Translations under genes and position numbers: made by a program | Source: Meiothermus rufus DSM 22234 | GTDB lineage: Bacteria > Deinococcota > Deinococci > Deinococcales > Thermaceae | NCBI RefSeq assembly: GCF_000423425.1 | Contig: NZ_AUHY01000023.1 | Location: 1-39,702, forward strand | DNA: 39,702 nucleotides | Direction of reading: 5' to 3' | In this document: piece by piece, positions 22,751 to 30,767 of the stretch | Layout of the letters: every line of letters starts with the position of its first letter | Position numbering within the stretch: the stretch's first letter is position 1 | Notes under the pieces: model-generated | Told to the model about the DNA's origin: nothing | The model's input: only the letters and a program-made list of their open reading frames with translations | The model's database searches: none

Positions 22751-23863
22751 TCAGCCAAAGGGCTCTACCCGGGCCACCTCTTCCCCCGCCCGTACATACA
22801 CTCGAGGCAGCCGCGCCGCCAGCCGCACCGCTGGCTCATAGCTCACGCTGCCAGTTAGCTCGGCCCAGCCCCACAGGCTGCTGTGGGGGTCAAAGTCGGG
22901 GGTGGCCACCTCAAACACCTGCTCCAAGCCCACCGGCTCAGGAAGCCGCACGGTAATCTGATCCATCGAGACCCGGCCCACCACCGGACAGACGCAAGGC
23001 TCGAGGCTTTCGGCCCGGAAGTAGCGCACCGTGGCCCGGTTGAAGACCAGCCGGGGCATTCCGTCGGCGTAGCCCACCGGTAGGGTGGCGATCCACTCCG
23101 GGCCCTGGGTGGTATAGAGGCCGCCATAGCCGATTCTGCGCCCGGCAGGCAATTGTTTGACCTGGGTAGGCTTGGCCAGCAGACGAGCGATGGGCCTTAG
23201 ACCCAGGTTGGGCAGCAGACCGTAGAGCCCGATGCCGGGTCGCACCGCACTCAGGCCGTACTGGCCATAGTTGACCACACCGGCGGTGTTGCACAGGTGG
23301 TAGAAATACCCCGGCCCAAAGACCTGTTGCACATACTGGAAGCGTTCTATCTGCTCTTTGGTCCAGGGCTCATCCTCTTCGGCATCAGCAAAGTGGGAGT
23401 AGATGCCCTGGATGAGTAGGTTTTCGTAGTGGGCAAAGCGTTCCCTGACCATGCGGGCTTCCTCGGGCTGGAAGCCCACCCGGCCCATCCCGGTATCGAA
23501 CTCGAGGTGCACTGCCAGGGGCCGGCCCAGGGCGTTGAGGGCCTCGGCGGCCTCGAGGGTCGAGAGGGAGGGAATCAAGTCCAGCTCCACCACGTCCTGG
23601 GCTTCCTGGGGATGCAGGCTGCCCATCAGCAGAATCCGGGCTACAATCCCCGCCCGGCGCAGCTCGCGGGCCTCGGCGGTGGTGGCCACCGCCAGCCCCC
23701 AGGCACCCAGACGCAGCAATTCCTTGCCCACCTCCACCGCCCCGTGGCCGTAGGCATTGGCCTTGACCACCCCGATCACCTGTACCTGGCCTGCGGCCGC
23801 ACGCAAAAGGTTAAAGTTATGGGCTAGGGCATCGAAATTCACCTCCAACCAGGCCGGGCGCAT
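22751..23863 (-). CDS. alr: Alanine racemase
   Basis: Converts L-alanine to D-alanine for peptidoglycan. The 370-residue PLP enzyme has the lysine K34 in VVKANAYGHG, the catalytic tyrosine in RIGYGGLY, the SMDQ motif (GRVSMDQITV) and RPGIGLYG, all typical of fold III alanine racemases of normal length. ATG 23863 lies 7 nt after TAAACT, so the transcript is probably leaderless. It stands alone between an unrelated small gene and a lipoprotein gene. Confidence 0.93.
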   Translation of the reverse strand: MRPAWLEVNFDALAHNFNLLRAAAGQVQVIGVVKANAYGHGAVEVGKELLRLGAWGLAVATTAEARELRRAGIVARILLMGSLHPQEAQDVVELDLIPSLSTLEAAEALNALGRPLAVHLEFDTGMGRVGFQPEEARMVRERFAHYENLLIQGIYSHFADAEEDEPWTKEQIERFQYVQQVFGPGYFYHLCNTAGVVNYGQYGLSAVRPGIGLYGLLPNLGLRPIARLLAKPTQVKQLPAGRRIGYGGLYTTQGPEWIATLPVGYADGMPRLVFNRATVRYFRAESLEPCVCPVVGRVSMDQITVRLPEPVGLEQVFEVATPDFDPHSSLWGWAELTGSVSYEPAVRLAARLPRVYVRAGEEVARVEPFG

Positions 23864-23997
23864 GGGGGATAGTTTATCGCCGATGGCCCCAGACTTGCTT
23901 GCCCGCAGGAACAGACCGCCTCACACCGCACCCTGGTGCGATGCCTGTGCTTCAGGTAATCCTTGCTAACCCGGCTTTGCCGCGGACTCAAAACCAA

Positions 23998-24023
23998 CTT
24001 CCCCAGCGGCCTGGGGAGGCCTT
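23998..24023. terminator. Weak terminator-like hairpin after the lipoprotein gene
   Basis: CCCCAG-CGGC-CTGGGG lies 3-25 bp beyond the stop of the minus-strand lipoprotein gene, with TTGGTTTT after it on that strand and CCTTTT on the other. Confidence 0.35.
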
Positions 24024-25184
24024 TTACCTCAGTTCAATTTCCAGGCGGGTCATCCTATAGTCTTCCACCACTACCCCCGTGGCCTGCCCGCTCACCGGCG
24101 TCCCCCCCAGGGTAGCCCCCACACGCACACTGTAGAGGCCAGGAGGAAGGGTGCTGAAGACATACTGGCCCTGGGCGTCGGCCTCCTGGCTCGAAGCCAC
24201 CGTGGCCTGGCTGGCATCCTTGATTTCTACCGTCACATCGCTGGGAGGGGTAGCCGGCTTGAGCGAGACCGTGATCCCGCCGGTAGGCTCAAACTCGGCA
24301 TCGACCGTAGTGACGGTATTGGCGGGTACATCAAGGGTTTTCTTGCTCAGATAAACCACGTTCTCAGGTGTTTGAAGGCGGAAGGTGAAGGCGTAGGTAG
24401 CCGGCGCGGCTACTGCAGGAAAGCTATACAGGCCGTCGGCATTGGTCATGGTGAGGTAGGTATTGTCGGCGGACTTGGCCTCTACCCCCGCATCCTGCAC
24501 GGCCCGGCCCCCTTTGAAGGTTACTTTGCCCTTCACCATGGCGGAAGACACATCGCCGCTGGCTCTAACCACGGGCTTCAGCATGTAGCGCCCATTGCCC
24601 GTCTGTACCAGCGAGCGGCCCAGGTCGAAGGCCAGCGTGAGGGTGGTGGTGGCCTCTACTTGCACCCTGACCCCCCCCTGGATGACCAGCTTGAGGCCGG
24701 TCTGCTGGCCGCTGGGAATACGCAGCGGCACTTTGCTGCCGTTGTTCATCACCAGGTAGACCGACTGGGCCTCCGCACCCTGTTCGAGCGGCGAAAACAG
24801 GCGGAACTGGGTGTAAACCCCTGCCGGTACTGTACCTTTCACAAGGGGTGTCGGCTGGCCTGACAAGGTCATCAGGTCGATATCGGGCCTGCCATCGCCG
24901 TCGCTATCGCCCAGCTCGGGATTAGGCGCCAGCCCAACTACCCGGCCCCCTTCACCTACCAGCTCGATGCGCTCCAGGTTCACTATTACCCTGGCTATCT
25001 GAGATAAATCGGTCTTGGGGCCACCCAGCGGGTCAGGGGTAGGAATGCCCTGCGCCAGCGAGCCGGAGAGGTTGGCCGCTACCAGCAGAACCTGAAAGTT
25101 AGGCCTAGGGGCATCGGTTGACCAAAAGCCGCAGCCGCTCAGAAACAGGGCTAGGGCGATAGGTATAAGTACGGTTGGCTTCAT
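24024..25184 (-). CDS. DUF4382 lipoprotein with carboxypeptidase-like domains
   Basis: A 386-residue lipoprotein: signal MKPTVLIPIALALFLSGC with the lipobox LSGC (C18), so it is anchored to a membrane outside the cytoplasm. Residues about 30-210 resemble DUF4382 (ARVIVNLERIELV, DLMTLSGQPTPLV, VPAGVYTQFRLF), with a GDSDGDGRPDI insert that may bind calcium. The rest holds two carboxypeptidase-regulatory-like beta-sandwich repeats (GLYSFPAVAAPATYAFTF and GQYVFSTLPPGLYSVRV). Such proteins are probably cell-surface or adhesion factors; no partner is visible. Confidence 0.8.
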   Translation of the reverse strand: MKPTVLIPIALALFLSGCGFWSTDAPRPNFQVLLVAANLSGSLAQGIPTPDPLGGPKTDLSQIARVIVNLERIELVGEGGRVVGLAPNPELGDSDGDGRPDIDLMTLSGQPTPLVKGTVPAGVYTQFRLFSPLEQGAEAQSVYLVMNNGSKVPLRIPSGQQTGLKLVIQGGVRVQVEATTTLTLAFDLGRSLVQTGNGRYMLKPVVRASGDVSSAMVKGKVTFKGGRAVQDAGVEAKSADNTYLTMTNADGLYSFPAVAAPATYAFTFRLQTPENVVYLSKKTLDVPANTVTTVDAEFEPTGGITVSLKPATPPSDVTVEIKDASQATVASSQEADAQGQYVFSTLPPGLYSVRVGATLGGTPVSGQATGVVVEDYRMTRLEIELR

Positions 25185-25293
25185 GGTTCCTCCGCTTCTT
25201 GGGGTTTAGGCCAACCGCAGTCTAGCCGGCAGCAATTAACCGGCGGTAAACAGGAAAGGCTGGATGAGGGAAAGTTAAAGCTTTCCCGAAGGG

Positions 25294-25557
25294 CTAGACC
25301 TTACGAATCTTCATGCTCTGCACCTGTCCGGTCTCGGCGTTGATGCGAAAGACCTTGTACTCGCGGGTGCGGGCCGCCTCGCCCAGGCTCAAATAGGCGG
25401 TGGGCTCGCGCACCACAAAGGAAAGGGTCACCTCCCAAAACTGGTTGTCGGGGGATAGCTCGACCTCTTCTAGCCTTAGCTCGGGAATCTGCCGCTCGGC
25501 GAACAGGGTTTGGATATACTCGGTGGCGATCTTGACCGCTTCCTTGGCGTCTATCAT
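25294..25557 (-). CDS. Small cytoplasmic protein of unknown function
   Basis: An 87-residue protein that begins with an amphipathic helix (DAKEAVKIATEYIQTLFAE) and continues with strands EVELSPDNQFWEVTLSFV and EYKVFRINAETGQVQSMKI. This helix-plus-sheet layout resembles PepSY-like domains, but no signal peptide is present. An AGAGGTG site precedes ATG 25557. It is divergent from the nucleoside hydrolase, with -10-like boxes for both directions in the 62-bp gap. Confidence 0.65.
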   Translation of the reverse strand: MIDAKEAVKIATEYIQTLFAERQIPELRLEEVELSPDNQFWEVTLSFVVREPTAYLSLGEAARTREYKVFRINAETGQVQSMKIRKV

Positions 25558-25619
25558 GGCCGCACCTCTATAGAGTTTATCCCGCTCTAGCCTAGCGAAT
25601 CTGCGGTAAGCTAAAGGCC

Positions 25620-26546
25620 GTGCGGCGAAAGATTATTCTCGACTGCGACCCCGGCCACGACGACGCCATTGCCATTTTGCTGGCTTTGGCTAGCCCCGAG
25701 CTGGAGGTGCTGGGTATCACCACGGTTTTCGGCAACGTGGGCCTCGAGCACACCACCCGCAACGCCTTGGTGGTGCGGGAGGTGGCCGGCGTACAGGTAC
25801 CCGTCTACGCCGGGGCCGACCGTCCTTTGGTGCGCGATCGCATCAGCGCTGAGGCCGTGCATGGGGCCTCCGGGCTGGGGGGCCCCCACCTGCCTACCCC
25901 TACCGGCCAGGCCGAACCCAAACACGCCGTGCTCTTCATTATCGAACAAGTGTTGCAACACCCCGGTCAGGTCACCCTGGTGCCCACCGGCGCCCTGACC
26001 AACATCGCCCTGGCTCTTCGCCTCGAGCCCCGCATCATCCCCCAGATCAGAGAAATCGTGCTGATGGGTGGCTCGATTGACATTGGCAACTGGACCCCCA
26101 GCGCCGAGTTCAATATACTGTGCGACCCCCATGCTGCCCGGATTGTTTTTGAGGCCGGGGTTCCCCTGGTGATGATGGGCCTCAACCTGACCCACCAGAC
26201 CGTGGCCCACCCCGCCCGCATCGCCCGCTTCCGCGCCTTGGGTACGCCGGTAGGCCGTTTTGTGGCCGAGCTTTTGGAGTTTTTCCGCGAGCACCATAGA
26301 CGGCGCTACAAGTGGGAGGGTGCCCCCATCCACGACGCCTGCACCATCGCTTACCTGCTGCGCCCCGAGCTGTTCAAAACCGGCCTGTTCAACGTGGAAA
26401 TCGAGAGCAACGAAGGGCTAGCCTTTGGCCGCACGGTCTGCGACTACTGGCACGTTACAGGTAAACCCCCCAACTGCACCGTGGGGTTGGAGGTTGATGT
26501 GGAGGGCTTTTACGACCTGTTGGTCGAGCGCATCGGAGGCTACTAG
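25620..26546 (+). CDS. Ribonucleoside hydrolase (inosine/uridine-preferring type)
   Basis: Hydrolyses nucleosides to free base and ribose. The 308-residue protein has the calcium and ribose motif D8CDPGHDDA, ITTVFGNVGLEHTTRNAL, the VPTGALTNIALAL loop, EFNILCDPHAAR and a catalytic-region IHDACTIAYLL. The start GTG 25620 lies 7 nt after TAAGCT, so it is leaderless. The next gene is a ribokinase 8 bp downstream, which would phosphorylate the released ribose; together they form a nucleoside salvage pair. Confidence 0.92.
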   Translation: MRRKIILDCDPGHDDAIAILLALASPELEVLGITTVFGNVGLEHTTRNALVVREVAGVQVPVYAGADRPLVRDRISAEAVHGASGLGGPHLPTPTGQAEPKHAVLFIIEQVLQHPGQVTLVPTGALTNIALALRLEPRIIPQIREIVLMGGSIDIGNWTPSAEFNILCDPHAARIVFEAGVPLVMMGLNLTHQTVAHPARIARFRALGTPVGRFVAELLEFFREHHRRRYKWEGAPIHDACTIAYLLRPELFKTGLFNVEIESNEGLAFGRTVCDYWHVTGKPPNCTVGLEVDVEGFYDLLVERIGGY

Positions 26547-26554
26547 GAGGAAGG

Positions 26555-27487
26555 ATGGGCATCGTGGTGGTTGGCAGCCTCAACATGGACCTGGTGGTCA
26601 AGGTTAAGCGGCACCCCCTGCCCGGGGAAACCCTGCTGGGTTCGGACTACCAGACCTACCACGGCGGCAAAGGGGCCAACCAGGCGGTGGCCGCAGCCCG
26701 CCTGAGCCAGCGACAAGTGGTGCCGGGAAAGGGCAGTACCCCCAGTGTGGGGGTACGGATGATCGGGCGGGTGGGGCAGGACGCCTTTGGTCATGAGCTG
26801 CGCAACGCATTGAAACGAGAAGGCATCAACGTTCACGCCACCCTACCCATCGCGGCGCCCACTGGGGTGGCCTTTATCGCCGTGGACGAGGCGGGTCAGA
26901 ACACCATCATCGTCTCGCCCGGAGCCAACCACCGTCTCCGGCCTGAAAACCTCACCCTCACCGAGTTCGAGGGGGCCCGGGTAGTGGTGTTACAGCTCGA
27001 GATTCCCCTCGACACCGTGCGCCGGGCCGCCGAGCTAGGCCGCCAGGCCGGGGCCACGGTGCTATTGAACGCCGCCCCAGCCCAGCGGCTGCCGGATAGG
27101 CTGCTGGAGTGCATAGACATCCTGGTGGTCAACGACAAGGAGGCCCTAGGGCTATGTGGGGTTCTGCCCGACTCGCCCGAGATGGGCCTCGAGGTGGCCC
27201 GGGAGCTAAGCCAGAAAGTCCCCAGGGTCATTGTAACCCTGGGCGAACAGGGGGCCGTCTGGGTGGGGCCGGAAGGGTCGGGCCACCAGCCTGCCCTGAG
27301 GGTGGAAGCGGTAGACGCCACCGGTGCGGGAGACGCCTTTGTGGGGGCTTTGGCGGTGGCCCTGTGCGAAGGAGAAACCCTGCCACGGGCCATCCGGTTA
27401 GGCTGTGTCGCCGGGGCTTTGGCCGTCACCCGGGTAGGAGCCCAGTCCTCCTTGCCCTCGCGCGAAGAGGTTATGGCCTGGCTTTAG
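26555..27487 (+). CDS. rbsK: Ribokinase (PfkB family)
   Basis: Phosphorylates ribose to ribose-5-phosphate. The 310 residues show the PfkB signatures GSLNMDLVVKV, GGKGANQAVAAARL and DATGAGDAFVGAL with the catalytic Asp. An AGGAGG site lies between the stop of the hydrolase gene and ATG 26555. Odd: between ARL and MIGRVGQDAFG there are about 14 extra residues (RQVVPGKGSTPSVGV), encoded in part by a perfect 8-bp palindrome GTACCCCC-agtgt-GGGGGTAC at 26736-26756. The frame is kept, so the enzyme is probably active. Confidence 0.9.
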   Translation: MGIVVVGSLNMDLVVKVKRHPLPGETLLGSDYQTYHGGKGANQAVAAARLSQRQVVPGKGSTPSVGVRMIGRVGQDAFGHELRNALKREGINVHATLPIAAPTGVAFIAVDEAGQNTIIVSPGANHRLRPENLTLTEFEGARVVVLQLEIPLDTVRRAAELGRQAGATVLLNAAPAQRLPDRLLECIDILVVNDKEALGLCGVLPDSPEMGLEVARELSQKVPRVIVTLGEQGAVWVGPEGSGHQPALRVEAVDATGAGDAFVGALAVALCEGETLPRAIRLGCVAGALAVTRVGAQSSLPSREEVMAWL

Positions 27488-27504
27488 CCCTAAAGCAGGG
27501 TAAC

Positions 27505-28329
27505 GTGCGGCTATTGGTGCATCACCTTACCGAGTATACCTACCCGGAGGAAGCGCGAGACTCCTTCAACGAGCTGTGGCTCTGCCCGGTAGACGACCAC
27601 CGCCAGGGCCTGCTGGACTTCCGCCTGCGTATCTTGCCTGAGGTCATACCGCGTAGTCGCCTGGACTACTTCCACAACCGGGTCTACGAGGTTCACATCA
27701 CCAAACCTCACCGGCGGCTACTGGTGGAGATGCGGGCCACAGTGGTTACCTTCCCGACCCCCCGCCCTCCTGCCGTAGCGGTACAGGCCCTGCGCCCCCT
27801 AGCGGCGCGCTTCTTCGAGTTTCTGGCCCCCACCCCGCGGGTACCCCTGCACCCCAACTGGCTCGAGCTCCTAAAGCTCCGCCCTCCCGAGGCCCGCGAG
27901 GACCTTCACGGTTATCTGCTGAAGGTGACCACCCACCTTCACCACCTCTTCCGCTACGACCCTAGGGCCACCCAGCTCGACACCCCCTTGCTCCAGTTCG
28001 TACAGGGGCGGGCCGGGGTCTGCCAGGACTACGCCCAGGCCATGCTGGCAGCGCTGCGCAGCGTGGGCATTCCAGCCCGCTACGTCTCGGGCTACCTGGC
28101 CACCGGGGTGGGCTCCGAGGGCAGCCACGCCTGGGTCGAGGCTTTCGTGCCAGGGGCGGGCTGGTGCGGCTACGACCCTACCAACAACACCCCCATCACC
28201 GAGCAGTACATCAAGAAAGCCCACGGACGCGACTACGACGACTGTCCACCGCTCAAGGGGCTGCGCCGGGGTGGTGGTCAGGAAAAGCTAGTGGTGCAGG
28301 TACAGGTACTGCCCCTGCCCAACCCCTAG
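27505..28329 (+). CDS. Transglutaminase-like cysteine protein
   Basis: A 274-residue protein with an N-terminal beta domain (LLVHHLTEYTYPEEARDSFNE, typical of bacterial transglutaminase-like proteins) and a papain-like core. The triad is C173 in RAGVCQDYAQ, H208 in SHAWVEAF and D224 in YDPTNN. It may act as a protease or amide hydrolase in the cytoplasm; no signal peptide is seen. The start GTG 27505 is 18 bp after the ribokinase stop, so it may share the transcript. A strong terminator follows. Confidence 0.85.
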   Translation: MRLLVHHLTEYTYPEEARDSFNELWLCPVDDHRQGLLDFRLRILPEVIPRSRLDYFHNRVYEVHITKPHRRLLVEMRATVVTFPTPRPPAVAVQALRPLAARFFEFLAPTPRVPLHPNWLELLKLRPPEAREDLHGYLLKVTTHLHHLFRYDPRATQLDTPLLQFVQGRAGVCQDYAQAMLAALRSVGIPARYVSGYLATGVGSEGSHAWVEAFVPGAGWCGYDPTNNTPITEQYIKKAHGRDYDDCPPLKGLRRGGGQEKLVVQVQVLPLPNP

Positions 28330-28339
28330 CCCCCAACAA

Positions 28340-28376
28340 GCAACCCAGGCCCTCGGGCCTGGGTTGCGCAGGGTTT
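28340..28376. terminator. Strong terminator between convergent genes
   Basis: A 12-bp perfect stem (28340-28351 with 28356-28367) around a CTCG loop, followed by GCAGGGTTTTTT on the plus strand. It ends the transglutaminase transcript and lies just beyond carD on the other strand. Confidence 0.88.
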
Positions 28377-28382
28377 TTTGCT

Positions 28383-28877
28383 TCAGTTAAGGCCCTCGCC
28401 CACCGCTTCTTCAAAGAGCTTGCGGGCTTCCTCGAGGCTGATCTCCAACACCTGGGCAATCTCCTCGGCCAAAAGATGCAAGGCCCGCCGCAACGCCTGG
28501 CGGTCAAGGTCAGGCAGACCCTTCTCCAGCTCCCAGGCCCTAAGCTGCCCCGCCAGGGTGGCGATGCGGAAAGGATCGCCTTCGGCCAGTATCTCGGTGG
28601 TCTTACGGTGACGGGCCGCCCACTGGCGAGGCAGCGGCAGGCGCCCTTCGCGCAGCAAGGCTAGCACCTCTTTGACCTGATCCGGCGACAAGGCCCGCCG
28701 CAAACGGGTGGTTTGTGGTGCCTCCACCGGCACATACGCTTTGGAACGGGTTCCGGGAAAGTCCACCTGGTAGTAGGACTTGTCCGAACCGGCAACCGAA
28801 CGCTGGGCGATCCCCGCCACCACACCTACGCCATACGGCGGCAGCACGACCTTATCTCCTGGACGGTATTCGCTCAC
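28383..28877 (-). CDS. carD: CarD-family RNA polymerase-binding regulator
   Basis: A 164-residue global transcription factor, the length known for Thermus CarD. The N-terminal RNA polymerase-interacting Tudor-like domain begins EYRPGDKVVLPPYGVGVV and contains YYQVDFPGTRSKAYVPV. The helical C-terminal DNA-binding domain includes RQWAARHRKTTEIL and the end ISLEEARKLFEEAV. It stabilises open promoter complexes. The start GTG 28877 overlaps the TetR stop as GTGA, with AGGAG about 8 nt upstream, so translation is coupled to the TetR-type gene. Confidence 0.92.
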   Translation of the reverse strand: MSEYRPGDKVVLPPYGVGVVAGIAQRSVAGSDKSYYQVDFPGTRSKAYVPVEAPQTTRLRRALSPDQVKEVLALLREGRLPLPRQWAARHRKTTEILAEGDPFRIATLAGQLRAWELEKGLPDLDRQALRRALHLLAEEIAQVLEISLEEARKLFEEAVGEGLN

Positions 28878-29437
28878 AACGCCACTCCTTTCAACAAAAC
28901 CTCGAGCAGGTGCTCGAGGTAGACTTCCCGTGGAAACTCGAGTTGCGGGCTGCAGGCCAGCGCAGCTATGCTGGCTGCGGTAAGGCTGGTGTCCAGCTCC
29001 GGGCGCACCTCGCCTCCGGCCTTGCCATCCTGCACCAGCTTTTCCAGCAGACGCTGGTAGTGCTCGTGCATTTCTCTGAGCCAGTCTACGGTATTTACCG
29101 GTTGCGCTTCCCGCGCCACCGCAGCCCATAGGCCGCGCCACTCCTCCACCCAGGCCACGCGAAGCTGCAACACCTCGGCCAGCCGGTTTCGGAAAGAGTC
29201 TTCCCGCTCCACCACCCCTTCTACCTTACGGTAGTAGGCAAAGGTGTAGTGCTCCACCAGGGCTTTGAGTAGGTCTTGTTTATCCCGGAAATACAGATAA
29301 ACCGTGCCCTTTCCGACCTCAGCCTCCCTAGCGACTTCCTCGACTTTTAGACCCGACAACCCCCGGTCTCTTAGAACTCGGATGGTTGCCTCGAGGATGG
29401 CTTCGCGTTTGGGGGCAGCCCGAGCCTCCACGGTCAC
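28874..29437 (-). CDS. TetR-family transcriptional regulator
   Basis: A 187-residue repressor. The HTH domain is at residues about 9-55 (REAILEATIRVLRDRGLSGL, then VEEVAREAEVGKGTVYLYF and KQDLLKALVEHY). The C-terminal ligand domain is all helical. The start is GTG 29437 or GTG 29431, with TAGACT 8 nt upstream of the former suggesting a leaderless transcript; earlier starts would add an unrelated stretch. The ligand is unknown. It is co-transcribed with carD, an unusual pairing. Confidence 0.85.
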   Translation of the reverse strand: MTVEARAAPKREAILEATIRVLRDRGLSGLKVEEVAREAEVGKGTVYLYFRDKQDLLKALVEHYTFAYYRKVEGVVEREDSFRNRLAEVLQLRVAWVEEWRGLWAAVAREAQPVNTVDWLREMHEHYQRLLEKLVQDGKAGGEVRPELDTSLTAASIAALACSPQLEFPREVYLEHLLEVLLKGVAL

Positions 29438-29687
29438 GGCTACAAAGTCTATCAGAAGCCCAGAGGGTATGGATGAGACTCCCCTTTTCTCATCATTTGG
29501 TCCAGCGGAAAGTGCGTGCTGGAGGCGTAAAAAGAATATTGGTAAGCTTGCTTGAGTATTGGACAACAGGCTGGGCTCCCCAGCCAAACCCGCCCATTTT
29601 CTGTCTTTGGCAAAAATCAACAGACATTTCCAGCAAAAACATGCTTTTGCCCCTGTGACCTCGAGGCTGGCTAGGTAAACTAGGAAG

Positions 29688-30206
29688 GTGCCATCGGGGC
29701 GCGTGCACGAAGTCATCAACCTAAGCGTGCTGGGGCTGGCCTCGGCTGCCTACTGGATCCACCAGCAGGCCATCCCTATTCCCCAGCCCGCCGCGGTGGC
29801 CTTCGTTGGGGGGTTCCTGGTAGGAACGTTCCTGATTACCCCCGACCTAGATTTAGCCGAACAGCGGGTGCGGCCCAAGGAACGCTGGGGCTGGCTAGGA
29901 TTTTTCTGGGTTCCCTATGGCTGGCTGTTTGCCCACCGGGGACTTTCCCACACCTGGGTTGTAGGCCCCCTGACCCGCCTTCTGTACCTGGGGGGGGTCG
30001 GGTTGGCTTTGTATGGGCTGGCCCACGTCCTGGCCGAATACCTGGGGCTGCGCCTCGAGCTACAGGCCCAGCTCAAAGCTCCTCCCCAGGAAATTCTGTG
30101 GGCCCTTGTGCTGGGGTACTATGCCTCGCAGTGGCTGCATCTGATGGCCGATGGCCTCTGGCCCGATAGGCCAAGGTTACCGCGCCTAGGCAGGCCCCGC
30201 CGATAG
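29688..30206 (+). CDS. DUF2227 membrane protein with metal-binding motifs
   Basis: A 172-residue integral membrane protein of the DUF2227 type. It begins PSGRVHEVINLSVLG, has three or four hydrophobic segments, and carries LITPDLDLAEQRVRPKERWG and AHRGLSHTWVVGPLTRLLYL. The His and Asp residues (H-E, D-L-D, HRGLSH) are arranged like those of membrane metal-dependent hydrolases. The start GTG 29688 lies 6 nt after TAAACT, a clear leaderless promoter. The function is unproven. Confidence 0.75.
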   Translation: MPSGRVHEVINLSVLGLASAAYWIHQQAIPIPQPAAVAFVGGFLVGTFLITPDLDLAEQRVRPKERWGWLGFFWVPYGWLFAHRGLSHTWVVGPLTRLLYLGGVGLALYGLAHVLAEYLGLRLELQAQLKAPPQEILWALVLGYYASQWLHLMADGLWPDRPRLPRLGRPRR

Positions 30207-30215
30207 GAGCCTAGT

Positions 30216-30734
30216 TTGGATTCTACGAACCATATGCACAGCGCGAATTTTTGGAAAGATCAGCTCTCGCTAGAACCGCACCCGGAGGGAGGGTTCTACC
30301 GCCAGACCTACATCGCCCAGGAAAGTATCCCCCAAGCTTGTCTGCCCAGCCGCTATAGAGGCCAGCGGGCTTTTTCCACCGCTATCTACTTTCTGCTGGA
30401 GTACCCCGATTTTTCCGCCTTCCATCGGCTTAAAAGCGACGAGATATGGCACTTCTACGCTGGCCAGCCCCTCCACCTCTGGCAAATCTCGCCCCAGGGC
30501 CAGCTAAAGCACCTTCGGCTAGGCCCCGACCCCAGCCAGGGACAGGTTTTCCAGGCAGTAGTACCCGCAGGGCACTGGTTTGCGGCCAGCCTGGAGGCAC
30601 CCGGCAGCTATGCCCTGGTAGGCTGTACGGTGGCCCCTGGCTTCGATTTTGCCGACCTCGAGCTGGCCTCTCGTACAGCACTGGCTGAGCAGTTTCCCCA
30701 GCACCGTGCCCTTATCGAAAAGCTCACCCGCTAA
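30216..30734 (+). CDS. DUF985 cupin protein
   Basis: A 172-residue cupin of the DUF985 type: LEPHPEGGFYRQTYIA, AIYFLLEYPDFSAFHRLKSDEIWHFYAGQPL, VPAGHWFAASL and YALVGCTVAPGFDFADLEL. The His and Glu of HRLKSDEIWHF form the usual cupin metal or ligand site. The TTG 30216 start has AGGAG 6 nt upstream; an in-frame ATG at 30234 is the alternative. The biological substrate is unknown. It follows the DUF2227 gene by 9 bp, probably as an operon. Confidence 0.8.
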   Translation: MDSTNHMHSANFWKDQLSLEPHPEGGFYRQTYIAQESIPQACLPSRYRGQRAFSTAIYFLLEYPDFSAFHRLKSDEIWHFYAGQPLHLWQISPQGQLKHLRLGPDPSQGQVFQAVVPAGHWFAASLEAPGSYALVGCTVAPGFDFADLELASRTALAEQFPQHRALIEKLTR

Positions 30735-30767
30735 TGGTCAGAAAACCGTTCAAGTTGAAAGCACCCC

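Noticed and set aside
25611-26333. Open frame opposite the nucleoside hydrolase
   Set aside because: Gly/His-rich shadow translation; the hydrolase motifs on the plus strand are clear.
29440-29687. A gene or small RNA in the gap before the DUF2227 gene
   Set aside because: A GGCTGGG-CTC-CCCAGCC hairpin and some AT-rich words are present, but there is no promoter-terminator pair or coding frame with support.
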